From an uncultured Bacilli bacterium (GTDB lineage: Bacteria > Bacillota_I > Bacilli_A > RF39 > UBA660), in contig CANRPE010000009.1 of assembly GCA_947632405.1 (NCBI GenBank), positions 1-40,554 of the forward strand: a stretch of DNA of 40,554 bases. The letters run 5' to 3'. Of the stretch, positions 6,125 through 14,700 are shown in pieces. The notes beneath the pieces are model-generated. The model saw only the letters and a program-made list of their open reading frames with translations. It was not told where the DNA came from and did not search any database. Positions within the stretch are counted from its first letter, which is position 1. The number at the start of each line of letters is the position of its first letter. The translations under genes were made by a program, and so were the position numbers.

Positions 6125-6856
6125 ATGAATAAAATGCAATATTTATTAAAGAAGTATTCACCATTTATTTTGACAACTTTGGGTGCTATAGGAACAGTTA
6201 CGACTACAGTTTTAGCAGTTAAAGCAACACCAAAAGCTTTAAAACTAATTAATAATGAAGAAAATTCTAGAAATGAATATTTATCAAATATAGAAAAAGT
6301 CAAAATAGCTTGGAAACCATATATTCCAGCAATAATTAGTGAAATAGCAACTGTAACTTGTATTTATGGTGCACATTTTCTTAATCGTAAGAGTCAAGCA
6401 TCTTTAATTTCTGCATATGCATTCTTAGATAATAGTTATAAGGAATATGTAGCTAAAACTAAAGAATTATATGGAAATGATGCTGATTCTAACATAAGAA
6501 AATCTATAGCAGACGATAAAAATAGTGAAAAACATTTATTAAAAGAAAATAATCAATTATTCTTTGATTATGAAACTTTGCGATATTTTGAAAGTACAAT
6601 CAATAATGTTTTAAAAGCTGAAAATCAGTTAAATCAAGAGTTTGCAGCAAATGGATTAGTAACTTTAAATGATTTTTATAAACTTTTAGGACTAGATCCT
6701 GTTGATTTTGGTAATGAAATAGGATGGTATGATGAAGGCGAATATTATGAAATTGAATTTGAGCATCAAAAGATAACTATGGATGATGGATTAGAATGTC
6801 ATAGTATAGACTTTATCACAGCACCTAATATGTTACCATTTGTATCGCGTTATTAA
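6125..6856 (+). CDS. DUF6353-like two-pass membrane protein, copy 1
   Basis: 243 residues. N-terminal membrane segment ending in the family signature TVLAVKATPKAL (about 28-39), then KIAWKPYIPA and a second membrane segment (about 62-80), a long helical region, and a C-terminal module with LVTLNDFYKLLGL...GW. The same architecture occurs in the genes at 7082 and 9286. DUF6353 is widespread in Firmicutes phages with unknown function. A role in remodelling the host membrane would be inference. RBS AGAAAGGAG. Promoter 10 begins within its last codons. Confidence 0.75.
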   Translation: MNKMQYLLKKYSPFILTTLGAIGTVTTTVLAVKATPKALKLINNEENSRNEYLSNIEKVKIAWKPYIPAIISEIATVTCIYGAHFLNRKSQASLISAYAFLDNSYKEYVAKTKELYGNDADSNIRKSIADDKNSEKHLLKENNQLFFDYETLRYFESTINNVLKAENQLNQEFAANGLVTLNDFYKLLGLDPVDFGNEIGWYDEGEYYEIEFEHQKITMDDGLECHSIDFITAPNMLPFVSRY

Positions 6857-6869
6857 CTATCCCTATAAT
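6844..6869 (+). promoter_or_regulatory. CGCG-N14-TATAAT promoter 10
   Basis: ATCGCG at 6844-6849 (last codons of the previous gene), 14 bases, TATAAT at 6864-6869. The ribosome binding site AAAGGAGG starts two bases after the box, so a transcript starting at the usual distance would begin inside it. Confidence 0.65.
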
Positions 6870-6885
6870 GAAAGGAGGAATACGG

Positions 6886-7050
6886 ATGAAAAAAATTAAT
6901 TCAAAAAGTATTATTGGTCTAGCAGTAGCTGGTATAGCTGGTATAGTAGCTTTTATATCAAATATTCAAGATCAAAAGAAAGAAGAAAGAATTAACAATA
7001 TGGAAGAACGTATTAAAACTTTAGAAGAAAATAATAAAGAGGCTGAATAA
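6886..7050 (+). CDS. Small membrane-anchored coiled-coil protein
   Basis: 54 residues. Start at 6886 is chosen for its spacing from AAAGGAGG. An upstream in-frame start would lie on the ribosome binding site. One hydrophobic segment (about 8-26) and a charged helix. No family recognised. The stop lies in the downstream terminator. Confidence 0.65.
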   Translation: MKKINSKSIIGLAVAGIAGIVAFISNIQDQKKEERINNMEERIKTLEENNKEAE

Positions 7051-7065
7051 GCCTTTTAATTTTTT
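7040..7065 (+). terminator. Terminator overlapping gene end
   Basis: AGGCT-GAATA-AGCCT followed by TTTAATTTTTT. Confidence 0.65.
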
Positions 7066-7081
7066 GAGAAAGGAGAATAAA

Positions 7082-7852
7082 ATGAACACGAAATTAGCAA
7101 ATTTGTTTAAATCAACAAGAAATTTTATTGGAAAACATAGTCCAGAAATTTTAACAGGAATTGGTATAACAGGTCTACTTACGACTACAGTTTTAGCAGT
7201 TAAAGCAACACCAAAAGCTTTATATTTGATTGAAAATGCAAAAGAAGATCAAAATAAAGATAAATTAAAACCTGTAGAAGTAATAAAAATAGCTTGGAAA
7301 CCATATATTCCAGCAGGATTATTAGCAATAGCTAGTACATCATGTATAGTTGGAGCTAGTTCTATTAATTATAAAAGAAATACAGCTTTAGCAACAGCAT
7401 ATGCTATATCTGAAAGAACATTAGTAAGATATAGAGATAAAGTAATCGATACTTTAGGCGAAAGAAAAGAAAAAGAAATAAAAGAAAAAGTAGCACAAGA
7501 AGAAGTAAATCAAAATAGAAAACAGGATAATACAGTAATTATAACTTCAAAAGGAAATACTTTATGTATGGATTCATTCTCAGGAAGATATTTTAGATCA
7601 GATATTGATTCTATAAAAAAGGCTATAAATAAATTAAATAGAGAATTAACATATAATCAATATGTATCTTTGAATGAATTATATGGAGAAATTGGTTTAG
7701 ATGATATTAAAAATGGTTCAATATTAGGTTGGAATTTAGATTCAGGACTTATAGAACCAGAATTTAGTACTTGTTTAGCAGATAATGATGAACCTTGTGT
7801 TGTTATTGATTATACTGTAGGACCAAGATATGATTTTGATAAATTAATGTAA
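7082..7852 (+). CDS. DUF6353-like two-pass membrane protein, copy 2
   Basis: 256 residues, ATG at 7082 after GAAAGGAGAATAA. Closely related to the 6125 product: the N-terminal ILTGIGITGLLTTTVLAVKA segment, KIAWKPYIPAGLLAIA with the second membrane segment, and a C-terminal YVSLNELYGEIGL...GW module. At DNA level, about 39 bases around ACGACTACAGTTTTAGCAGTT are identical to copy 1, which points to recent duplication or gene conversion. Confidence 0.75.
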   Translation: MNTKLANLFKSTRNFIGKHSPEILTGIGITGLLTTTVLAVKATPKALYLIENAKEDQNKDKLKPVEVIKIAWKPYIPAGLLAIASTSCIVGASSINYKRNTALATAYAISERTLVRYRDKVIDTLGERKEKEIKEKVAQEEVNQNRKQDNTVIITSKGNTLCMDSFSGRYFRSDIDSIKKAINKLNRELTYNQYVSLNELYGEIGLDDIKNGSILGWNLDSGLIEPEFSTCLADNDEPCVVIDYTVGPRYDFDKLM

Positions 7853-7858
7853 TTAAAA

Positions 7859-7884
7859 TTCGCGTTATTTTCATACGCTATAAT
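7859..7884 (+). promoter_or_regulatory. CGCG-N14-TATAAT promoter 11
   Basis: TTCGCG at 7859-7864, 14 bases, TATAAT at 7879-7884. The leader to the next gene is longer than usual (about 45 bases). Confidence 0.75.
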
Positions 7885-7933
7885 GAAGAAATAATAAATT
7901 TCTAAATATTAAATTTTTAAGGAGGTAGTCGTT

Positions 7934-8209
7934 ATGTCAAAGACTAATGAAACAGAAAAATTAGAGAAAGAGGTTGTTGTTAACGAAACAGAAGAAAATA
8001 CTGAGTTAACAGTTCCACAAGAAGGAGAAACTGGAGAGGTTAAAGAATCTAAACTTAAGAAAGCTGGAAAAATAGCTCTTAAGGTAGCAGCTTTAGCAGG
8101 AGCCGGAATCGTAGGATTTATATTAGGAACAAAAACTAGTAGTAAGAGTGAAGCAACAGAAGTTGAATATGAAGTTTCAGATGGACCAACAGACATCGAA
8201 GAAAATTAA
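7934..8209 (+). CDS. Acidic protein with one central membrane segment
   Basis: 91 residues: acidic N-terminal 45 residues, KLKKAGKIALK linker, one Ala/Gly-rich membrane segment (about 55-70), acidic tail. RBS AAGGAGG eleven bases upstream. Unknown family. Own promoter and terminator. Confidence 0.7.
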   Translation: MSKTNETEKLEKEVVVNETEENTELTVPQEGETGEVKESKLKKAGKIALKVAALAGAGIVGFILGTKTSSKSEATEVEYEVSDGPTDIEEN

Positions 8210-8230
8210 TTAGAATTATTATGTACTTAA

Positions 8231-8266
8231 GAGAATGGTATAGAAATATACTATTCTTTTTATTTT
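8231..8266 (+). terminator. Intrinsic terminator
   Basis: GAATGGTATA-GAAA-TATACTATTC (one G-U pair), then TTTTTATTTTTT. Confidence 0.75.
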
Positions 8267-8291
8267 TTATGAAAGGAGAAGATTAAAAAAT

Positions 8292-8936
8292 ATGGAACAA
8301 GAGTATAAACCAAACTCTAATCGTTTTAAAGAAGAACAGAAAAAAGAAACAAATCAAAATGGACTTACTACTAATACAGAAAAAAGAAAAGTAGAAAAAG
8401 TTGTAACTGGTACTGTCAAAACAAAAAAGAAAAGTAAATTCGGACGTTTTATGGGAGACATAGTATCAGAAGATGCCAAAAATGTTAAATCATATGTTTT
8501 TGGAGAAGTATTGATACCAGCAATAAAAAAAGCTATATCTGATATAGTAACAGATGGTATTGATATTATTTTATATGGAGAGTCTAGAAGAGGTGGATCT
8601 AGAAGATCTACAGCTGATAGGGTATCATATAGAAATTATTACGATAGACCAAGAGCCGATAGAATGAATGAACGACAAGCTATAATGGCTGGAAGTTATT
8701 CATATGATGATATTATTTTGTCAAGTAGAGGAGAAGCTGAAGATGTATTAGCAAGAATGGATGAATTAATTGAAACATATGGATTAGTACGAGTTGCAGA
8801 TTTATATGATTTAGTAGGTTTAACAGGAAATTATACTGATAATAAATATGGTTGGACAAATATTAGAAATGCTGATATTGTCAGAGTAAGAGACGGATAT
8901 ATGATCAAAATGCCACGTGCTATGCCTATAGATTAG
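8292..8936 (+). CDS. Conserved phage protein sharing the C-terminal GW module of the DUF6353-like set
   Basis: 214 residues. Basic, disordered start, an amphipathic middle (about 68-98) and an Arg/Ser/Tyr-rich linker. The last 75 residues (GEAEDVLARMDELIETYGLV, then LYDLVG, YGWTNI) are a conserved module also visible at the C-termini of the proteins at 6125, 7082, 8948 and 9286. No membrane segment. It starts an operon through 8948 and 9286. Function unknown. Confidence 0.7.
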   Translation: MEQEYKPNSNRFKEEQKKETNQNGLTTNTEKRKVEKVVTGTVKTKKKSKFGRFMGDIVSEDAKNVKSYVFGEVLIPAIKKAISDIVTDGIDIILYGESRRGGSRRSTADRVSYRNYYDRPRADRMNERQAIMAGSYSYDDIILSSRGEAEDVLARMDELIETYGLVRVADLYDLVGLTGNYTDNKYGWTNIRNADIVRVRDGYMIKMPRAMPID

Positions 8937-8947
8937 AGGTGATTTTA

Positions 8948-9313
8948 TTGGATACATCAGAATATTATAATACTAAATATTTTGGTTTTGATACTTTTTC
9001 AGAAGCTGATAGAATAAGAAAAGCAGCTTTTGAAGTATTAAAAGAACAGGGATATTTAACATTATATGATGTATATTGTTTAATATATAAACAAGAAGTA
9101 AATTATCCTGATATTTATAAAAGACATGGATGGTTTAAAATTGATATTTTGGAGATAACGGATGGAATAGATACCAGATATTATGATAATAAATCTTATA
9201 ATTTTCATGTCTGGTTTCTAAGATTTCCGTTACCACAAAATATTGAAGATAGAATAAGATACAAAGAAAAGGAGAATGATTTTAAATGGAAACAAAAATA
9301 TTTAACAAAATAA
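8948..9313 (+). CDS. Small protein with the same GW module (TTG start)
   Basis: 121 residues from a TTG at 8948. GAGGTGA lies seven bases before it, whereas a GTG at 8939 would sit inside the ribosome binding site. It is essentially only the shared module: SEADRIRKAAFEVLKEQGYL, LYDVYCL, then RHGWFKID. It overlaps the next gene by 28 bases. Confidence 0.65.
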   Translation: MDTSEYYNTKYFGFDTFSEADRIRKAAFEVLKEQGYLTLYDVYCLIYKQEVNYPDIYKRHGWFKIDILEITDGIDTRYYDNKSYNFHVWFLRFPLPQNIEDRIRYKEKENDFKWKQKYLTK

Positions 9314-10230
9314 CAAATGCTACTGGAAAAATTGGTTTAGTTCTGAAAAAACATAGTCCTGAAATATTCATGGTTGCTGGTGTTGTTGGTACTGTTGCTA
9401 GTACAGTATTGGCATGTAAAGCAACATTAAAAGTAAATGATATTTTAGAAGAAAAGAATGAAAATGTAGGAAAAATACATGAATGTCTTGATAGTGAGAA
9501 TCCAAATTATACAGAAGAAGATGGTAAAAAAGATTTAACAATTGTTTATACACAAACAGGTGTAAAATTAATTAAATTATATGCCCCAGCAATAGCTTTA
9601 GGGACTTTATCTATAGCTAGTATTGTATCTGGTCATAAGATTCTTAAAAAAAGAAATATTGCTCTTGCAGCAGCTTATCAAGTTGTTGATAAAGGTTTTA
9701 AAGACTATAGAAAAAATGTAGTTGATAGATTCGGAAAAGATATTGATAGAGAATTAAGATATAATATTAAAGCTAAAGAAGTAGAAAAAACAGTTGTCGA
9801 TAAAAATGGAAAAGAAAAGAAAGTTAAAGAAACAGTATTAGAAGTTGGTAATCCAAACGGATATATTAGTGAATATGCTAGATTCTTTGATGAATGGAAT
9901 AGTGATGCACATACAAAAGATCCAGAATATAATTTAATGTTCTTAAGAAGACAACAAGATTATGCAAATGAAATGTTAAAAAGTAGAGGACATTTATTTC
10001 TTAATGAAGTTTATGATATGTTAGGAATACCAAGAACTAAAGCTGGACAGGTTGTTGGATGGATTTATGATGAAAAGAATCCAAAAGGAGATAACTATGT
10101 AGACTTCGGAATTTATAGACTTGATGGAGATGATATACACAATGAAAGAAAAATGGCTTTTGTAAACGGACAAGAAAGAAATATATTATTGGATTTCAAT
10201 GTAGATGGTCCAATATATGAATTAATTTGA
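9286..10230 (+). CDS. DUF6353-like two-pass membrane protein, copy 3 (longest)
   Basis: 314 residues. HSPEIFMVAGVVGTVASTVL and ACKATLK form the first membrane segment and signature. LIKLYAPAIALGTLSIASIV is the second. The C-terminal module reads HLFLNEVYDMLGIPRTKAGQ, then VVGWIYD and a D-rich end, the most typical DUF6353 member in the window. Start after AAAAGGAGAATGATTTTAA inside the previous gene. Ends in TGA. Confidence 0.8.
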   Translation: METKIFNKITNATGKIGLVLKKHSPEIFMVAGVVGTVASTVLACKATLKVNDILEEKNENVGKIHECLDSENPNYTEEDGKKDLTIVYTQTGVKLIKLYAPAIALGTLSIASIVSGHKILKKRNIALAAAYQVVDKGFKDYRKNVVDRFGKDIDRELRYNIKAKEVEKTVVDKNGKEKKVKETVLEVGNPNGYISEYARFFDEWNSDAHTKDPEYNLMFLRRQQDYANEMLKSRGHLFLNEVYDMLGIPRTKAGQVVGWIYDEKNPKGDNYVDFGIYRLDGDDIHNERKMAFVNGQERNILLDFNVDGPIYELI

Positions 10231-10238
10231 GGAGGTTT

Positions 10239-10265
10239 AGATAGTCCTCGTTCTGGGGATTATCT
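10239..10265 (+). other. Intergenic hairpin
   Basis: AGATAGTCC and GGATTATCT pair over 9 bp (one G-U) around CTCGTTCTG, between the 9286 and 10315 genes. There is no clean T-run after it, so it may be an RNA processing or stability element rather than a terminator. Confidence 0.45.
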
Positions 10266-10314
10266 ATATGATAGTTTAAATTTTAATGTATTTATATAAG
10301 GAGGTAAAAATACA

Positions 10315-10965
10315 ATGAAAAAAGTATTTATATTTTTAGCTGGTGCTGCAGTAGGATCATTTGTTACTTGGAAACTAATTGATCATAAATATGCAGAATT
10401 GGCAAATAAAGAAATAGAATCAGTTGTTGATACGTTTAAAAAAGAGAAAGAAAAAATATTAGGAACAGTTGAATCTATTTATAATAGACATGAAACTTCA
10501 CATATTACATCAACAGAAGATGCACAAAAGAAATTAGCACAAGATATTATTGATAATAATTCATATTCTGTAGGTGTTGATATGGCAGAGAACGAAAGTG
10601 TGCAAGTTGAAGAAACGGAATTTATAGATCAAAATCCGGACGATGAAGAATATGAAGATGAAGAACAAGAAGATGTTAGACCATTTCCATATGTTATAAA
10701 AGAAGATGAATATGGTGAATTTGGAAATGAAGAACAGACATTGATATTTTATGAAGATGGAATATTAGCAGATGAGGAAGAAGATGTTGTGACAGATCCT
10801 GAATCATTAATTGGTGATGCATTAGTTGAATTTGCTAATGATCCATTATTAGAAAGAGTATATGTAAGAAATGAACGTTTGGAAGTTGATTATATTATTC
10901 TTAAATCTGAGAAATCATATAAAGAAGTATATGGTGATGCTGGCATACCTAATGAGGAGGAATAA
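10315..10965 (+). CDS. Membrane-anchored acidic phage protein
   Basis: 216 residues. One N-terminal membrane segment (about 3-20), a helical region, an extremely acidic middle and a C-terminal domain (from about 125) with DEYGEF, then FYEDGILAD and VYVRNERLEVDYIIL. That C-terminal domain is widespread in Firmicutes phages, often near DUF6353 genes, and has no known function. RBS AAGGAGG. Confidence 0.7.
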   Translation: MKKVFIFLAGAAVGSFVTWKLIDHKYAELANKEIESVVDTFKKEKEKILGTVESIYNRHETSHITSTEDAQKKLAQDIIDNNSYSVGVDMAENESVQVEETEFIDQNPDDEEYEDEEQEDVRPFPYVIKEDEYGEFGNEEQTLIFYEDGILADEEEDVVTDPESLIGDALVEFANDPLLERVYVRNERLEVDYIILKSEKSYKEVYGDAGIPNEEE

Positions 10966-10967
10966 TC

Positions 10968-11549
10968 GTGGTAAATTCATCACAAGATATAATTAATAAA
11001 GTACAAAATGAATATTTTGAATGGTTATATAATTATTGTTGTGAACATAAAATAAGTAATAACATATCATATAGAAAATTATTTATGGCTTTACATGATA
11101 TAGATTTTGATTTCTATATAAGAAGCGATCTTAATAGAGCTGTTGATGGTAGAGATTTAAGATACAGATTTGTTAATACTAACCCACATATCATTAAATT
11201 AATTGGGCGAGAGGAAATATTAGAAATCTTGGATGAACCATGTAGTGTGTTAGAAATGATATTGGCATTAGCAATAAGATGTGAAGAAACAATTATGGAC
11301 GATCCTAGATATGGTGATAGAACTAATCAATGGTTTTGGGGTATGTTAAAGAGTTTAGGTGTAAGTTATATGTCTGATGAACAATTTAACAGAGACAAAT
11401 TAAATAAGATTGTATATGATTTTATGGAAAAACGTTACTCACCAGATGGAAAAGGAGGATTATTTTATGTTCCAGGTTGTAAACAAGACATGACAAATTT
11501 AGATATTTGGTCTCAGATGTTTTTATATTTAGAAAAATTTGATTATTAG
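10968..11549 (+). CDS. Conserved phage protein, unknown function (GTG start)
   Basis: 193 residues, GTG at 10968 after GAGGAGGAATAATC, three bases from the previous stop. Conserved blocks: DLRYRF (about 57-62), EPCSVLEMILALAIRCEETI (about 84-103), DRTNQWFWGMLKSLG and PDGKGGLF. This is a common, uncharacterised protein of gut Firmicutes phages. The conserved polar residues suggest an enzyme or a structured binding protein, but none is assigned. Confidence 0.75.
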   Translation: MVNSSQDIINKVQNEYFEWLYNYCCEHKISNNISYRKLFMALHDIDFDFYIRSDLNRAVDGRDLRYRFVNTNPHIIKLIGREEILEILDEPCSVLEMILALAIRCEETIMDDPRYGDRTNQWFWGMLKSLGVSYMSDEQFNRDKLNKIVYDFMEKRYSPDGKGGLFYVPGCKQDMTNLDIWSQMFLYLEKFDY

Positions 11550-11568
11550 AAAGGAGGATTATTTCATA

Positions 11569-11784
11569 ATGATAGAACTTATATTAAAAGGACTAGTTAT
11601 AAATTCTTCAAAAATTAATGAAGTTATTGATTATATTAATAAAATGAGTAAAAAACAATCTGTTCAAATTATATTGATATGGATTTCTGTATTAGCTATA
11701 ACTGGCCAAGTAAGTAAAAATCAAAAGGATATAAAATTATTAAAAGAACAATTAAAAGAAAAAACAGAACCGGAAGGAGAATAG
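11569..11784 (+). CDS. Small membrane protein upstream of the polymerase
   Basis: 71 residues from the ATG at 11569 (GAAAGGAGG 12 bases upstream). One membrane segment (about 33-46) and a charged helical tail. Its stop is two bases before the polymerase start, and its end supplies the polymerase RBS (GGAAGGAG). Confidence 0.6.
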   Translation: MIELILKGLVINSSKINEVIDYINKMSKKQSVQIILIWISVLAITGQVSKNQKDIKLLKEQLKEKTEPEGE

Positions 11785-11786
11785 TT

Positions 11787-14700
11787 ATGGTAGATTTTTT
11801 AATCATATCCGTACGTTCGACTAAAAAAGGTAGTGTTGATATTTATCCTAAATTTAAATTATATCCTAAATCACAAGATCTAATGATTAGAGGTGGTGAT
11901 TTCTATGCTGTATGGATTGAAGAACTTGGACTATGGTCTACAAATGAAGATGATGCATTAAATATTATAGATAATGAATTAACAAAATATTACGATCAAT
12001 ATAAGATAGATCATCCAGACACAAATATAAATGTATTATATACATGGGATTCTAGTTCAGGTTCTATAGACCAATGGCATAAATATTGTCAGAAACAAAA
12101 AAGAGACTCATTTGAAATGTTAGATGAAACATTGATATTTTCAAATAGTGAAACTAATAAGAAAGATTATGCTAGTAAAAAATTAAATTATCCTCTAGAA
12201 AGAGGAAATACAGATGCATGGGATAAACTTATATCTACATTATATGATGAAGAAAATAGACATAAAATAGAATGGGCTATTGGTTCAATTGTAACTGGTG
12301 ATTCTAAATATATTCAAAAATTTGAAGTATTTTATGGTGCAGCAGGTACAGGTAAATCAACAATATTAAATGTTATACAAGACTTATTTGAAGGTTATTA
12401 TTGTGTATTTGATGCAAAAGCATTAGGCAATGGTAGTAATTCATTTGCTTTAGAACCATTTAAATGTAATCCTTTAGTAGCAATACAACATGATGGTGAT
12501 TTATCTAAAATAGAGGATAATACTAGATTAAATAGTTTAGTATCACATGAATTAATGACTGTAAATGAAAAGTTTAAGTCAACTTATGCAAGTAGATTTA
12601 AATGTTTCTTATTTATGGGAACTAATAAACCAGTAAAAATAACTGATGCAAAATCAGGTTTAATAAGAAGATTAATTGATGTTACTCCATCTGGAAATAA
12701 AATACCAGTTATGGAATATCGAAGGTTAACTAAACAAGTTAAATTTGAATTAGGACCAATAGCATGGCATTGTAAAGAAGTTTATGAAGAAGATCCACAA
12801 TATTATGATGATTATATTCCTTATTCTATGATGGGAGCTTCTAATGATTTTTATAACTTTGTATTTGATGCATACCATGTATTTAGAGCTAATGATGGAA
12901 TTACTTTAAAACAAGCTTGGGAAATGTACAAGAACTATTGTGATGATACAAAAGTTCCTTATCCAGTATCTCAAAGAGTATTTAAAGAAGAATTAAAAAA
13001 TTATTTTCATGAATATAACGAACGATATAGTTTAGAAGATGGAACTAGAGCTAGAAGTTTTTATAGCGGTTTTAAAACTGATATTTTTGATTTAGAGAAA
13101 CCTGAAAAAAAGCCGGAGGAAAAAAATCCAAAAAACAATTTAATAGATTTTAAAAAACAAGAATCTATATTTGATAAAGAATGTGCTGATTGCCTAGCTC
13201 AATATGCTACAACAAAAGAAACACCAAGTAAAAAGTGGGATAATGTTAAGACTACTTTAAAAAAAATAGATACATCGAAAGTACATTATGTAAAGATACC
13301 TGAAAATCATATTGTTATTGATTTTGATATAAAAGATGAAAATGGTAAAAAATCATTTGAGAAAAATCTACAAGAAGCTAGTAAATGGCCAGCTACATAC
13401 GCTGAATTATCTAAATCTGGTGCTGGAATACATTTACATTATATTTATACCGGAGATCCTACTAAATTAAGTAGAGTATATGCGGACAGTATTGAGATAA
13501 AGGTATTTACTGGTAAGAGTTCACTTAGAAGGAGGTTAACTAAGTGTAATAATTTACCTATTAAAACAATCAGTTCTGGACTACCAATGAAAGGAGAAAA
13601 GAAAATGGTAAGCGATAATGTTATAAAAAGCGAAATAGGTATTCGAAAGATGATTAAAAGAAACATGGAAAAAGAATTTCATCCAGGAACGAAACCTAGT
13701 GTAGATTTTATATATAAGATCTTAGAAGACGCTTACGAACGAGGATTAAAATACGATGTATCAGATATGAAAAATGATATTTACGCTTTTGCTATGAATA
13801 GCACAAATCAAGCAGAATATTGTGTTAAATTAGTTGGTCAAATGCATTTTAAATCTGATGATCCATCAGAACCAATTGATAGTAAAAAATCTGATATTGT
13901 ATTTTATGATATTGAAGTATTTCCTAATTTATTATTAGTAAATTGGAAATTAAGAGGTGAAGGAAATAAAATAGTAAGAATGATTAATCCATCACCAACA
14001 GATATTGAGGAATTATTAAAATATAGATTAGTTGGATTTAACTGTAGAAGATATGATAATCATTTAATTTATGCTAGATTATTAGGATATTCTAATGAAC
14101 AGATATTTAATTTATCTCAAAGAATAGTTGACGGAGACAAAAATGCTTTCTTTAGTGAAGCATATAATTTAAGTTATACTGATATTTATGATTTTGCTTC
14201 AGCAGGTAATAAAAAATCTCTTAAAAAACTAGAAATTGAGATGGGTATACATCACCAAGAATTAGGACTACCTTGGGATAAACCTGTTCCTGAAGAATTA
14301 TGGACAAAAGTTGCAGAATATTGTGATAATGATGTTATTGCAACAGAAGCAGCATGGGATTATTTGGCAGCAGATTGGACAGCAAGAGAAATTCTAGCAG
14401 ATTTAGCAGGAATGACAGTTAATGATACAACTAATACTTTAACAACTAGAATTATATTTGGAAATGAAAGAAAACCACAATCACAATTTTGTTATCGTAA
14501 CTTAGCAGAACCAGTTACTGAATTACCGGGAGATGTAGTTAAATTCTTAAAGAAAGCATGTCCTGAAATGATGAAACAAAAACATGGCGATGCTAAAAGT
14601 TTACTTCCATATTTTCCTGGTTATAAATTTGAAGGTGGTAAATCTATTTATAGAGGGGAGGAAGTAGGTGAAGGCGGATATGTTTATGCTGAGCCTGGTA

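Noticed and set aside
8676-8690. TATAATG inside the 8292 gene as another promoter
   Set aside because: It is within coding sequence and lacks the CGCG element 14 bases upstream; no gene starts after it.
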